A stretch of DNA of 55,855 nt from assembly GCA_021774965.1 (NCBI GenBank), contig JAJFIL010000267.1:1-55855 (forward strand), in the 5' to 3' direction. The notes beneath the pieces were generated by a model that worked only from the letters and a program-made list of their open reading frames with translations, had not been told where the DNA came from and did not search any database. Positions 55,141-55,855 of the stretch are shown piece after piece (position 1 is the first letter of the stretch; each line of letters begins with the position of its first letter). The stretch comes from Alphaproteobacteria bacterium. GTDB lineage: Bacteria > Pseudomonadota > Alphaproteobacteria > JAJFIK01. Both the position numbers and the translations under genes were made by a program.

Positions 55141-55855
55141 TTAACGGGGGCTTAACGTTTTTGGCGTGCCAAATCTTGCCGCGAGGGCGTCATAAGTTTC
55201 AAGCCCTGAAGCAGGACCAATCGTAGATACGGTTAACGGGGCGGACAGAAGAGCCATCGCTGCCGTCGTCAGATTTGAGATTTCCAGAGCCTCGATCCGG
55301 GCAATCACCTCTTCAGGGGTAATCCACCTGCCCTGGTGAAGGAAATCCGTCGCCAGACCGTCCGCCAGGCCGGAGGGACTTTCCAGCCCCATCAAAATGC
55401 CGGCTTTCACTTGCGCCTTGGCGCGGGCCAGTTCTGTGTCCGTGATGTGCTTTGTGAGATCGTGAAGAATGGAGGCCGTGCAGCTGGCCACTTCCTGAAC
55501 ATCGCTGCCCGCCGTGCCTGCATAAACCAGCAAGAGCCCCGCATTGGGATAGGCGCGGTAGGACGAGTAGACCGAATAGGCCAGCCCGCGTTCTTCGCGA
55601 ATATCCTGAAACAGGCGCGAGGACATGCCCCCGCCAAATATCTCATTGAGCAACCAGGTCTCATAATATCCGGGTGCAGCCACTTTGGGTGCCTTAAAGC
55701 CAAACAAAAGATGGGCTTGTTCAAGAGGCTTTTCCGCGCGCGCATCTCCCCCTTGATAGGAGGGGGCTGCAGGCGTTCCAGCCTCGCGCGCAGTGGGCAA
55801 GCTCTCGAGATGATGACCCGCAAGGTCCACCAATTGGCTATGTTCCACGTCCCCG
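55141..55855 (-). CDS. M16 family zinc peptidase, C-terminal part (truncated by window end)
   Basis: The last 237 or so residues of an insulinase-type (M16) peptidase. The visible half is the second, non-catalytic domain: it has HLLFGFKAP, YYETWLLNEIFGGGMSSRLFQDIREERGLAYSVYS given here only in part, and LARAKAQVKAGIL. The catalytic HxxEH half lies beyond the window, so activity cannot be judged. The apparent start at 55848 is an internal GTG. Relatives are mitochondrial-processing-peptidase-like proteins in alphaproteobacteria. The GNAT acetyltransferase gene follows after 14 bp. Confidence 0.92.
   Translation of the reverse strand, partial: GDVEHSQLVDLAGHHLESLPTAREAGTPAAPSYQGGDARAEKPLEQAHLLFGFKAPKVAAPGYYETWLLNEIFGGGMSSRLFQDIREERGLAYSVYSSYRAYPNAGLLLVYAGTAGSDVQEVASCTASILHDLTKHITDTELARAKAQVKAGILMGLESPSGLADGLATDFLHQGRWITPEEVIARIEALEISNLTTAAMALLSAPLTVSTIGPASGLETYDALAARFGTPKTLSPR

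Overview
The window is a mostly chromosomal, housekeeping-rich segment of an alphaproteobacterium, most like the Rhizobiales/Parvibaculales side of the class. The evidence is a CcrM-type (GANTC) adenine methyltransferase, an atpI-atpB-atpE-atpF'-atpF operon detached from the F1 genes, the mutY / DUF721 (dciA) / dsbA / smc neighbourhood, the DUF2007-methyltransferase-S49-glyQS-ppdK run, an ETF-ubiquinone oxidoreductase next to ispE, a UDG-like gene beside a soluble lytic transglycosylase, and a long-chain polyprenyl diphosphate synthase for ubiquinone. The glycine cleavage P-protein is split (gcvPA/gcvPB). I identify the organism only to class level; family assignments come from reading protein motifs, not from a search.

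Layout. 1-141: the end of an IS3-family insertion sequence. 221-3898: nadA-nadB-nadC (de novo NAD synthesis) behind a perfect palindrome that is a candidate operator. 3895-12215 (minus): DUF2007 protein, methyltransferase, S49 peptidase, glyQ, glyS, a small membrane protein and ppdK. 12366-13684 (plus): polyprenyl diphosphate synthase and a small unknown gene. 13674-17958 (minus): ETF-QO, TPR lipoprotein, ispE. 18088-21455 (plus): UDG-like protein, lytic transglycosylase, moaB. 21474-22894: palindromic repeats and a cysteine-paired Sel1-repeat (Hcp-like) secreted protein. 22903-23977 (minus): DoxX and DUF2064 proteins. 24156-27272 (plus): radical SAM protein, rnhB, ccrM. 27269-28981 (minus): small membrane protein, repeats, mutY. 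29000-36963 (plus): dciA, dsbA-like lipoprotein, smc, and the F0 operon. 37168-45905 (minus): HAD protein, nucleotidyltransferase-like protein, the glycine cleavage operon behind a tandem glycine riboswitch, argS, a lipoprotein and a dual CDGSH protein. 46062-48436 (plus): ispH, thrB, rnhA. 48451-48766: a MITE-like insertion inside a palindromic repeat. 48810-55855: peroxiredoxin, DsbD-like protein, yqgE, a large membrane GGDEF-EAL protein, a GNAT acetyltransferase and a truncated M16 peptidase.

How the genes fit together. Several complete pathways or complexes are compact here: NAD synthesis (nadABC), glycine catabolism (gcvTHPAPB under riboswitch control), the whole F0 sector, two isoprenoid steps (ispE, ispH) with a polyprenyl synthase, both RNases H, and DNA maintenance genes (ccrM, mutY, a UDG-like gene, smc, dciA).

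The least ordinary signals are non-coding. Eight GANTC sites lie within 132 bp in front of ccrM. At 48471-48746 a 276-bp element with 13-bp terminal inverted repeats and a 9-bp target duplication has split a REP-like palindrome, and it carries a second dispersed repeat inside it. Several families of paired inverted repeats fill the intergenic spaces. I did not find a clearly new multi-gene system. The best candidates for undescribed biology are the MITE/REP families, the methylation-site cluster, the 18-cysteine Sel1 protein and the UDG-like protein with only one cysteine.
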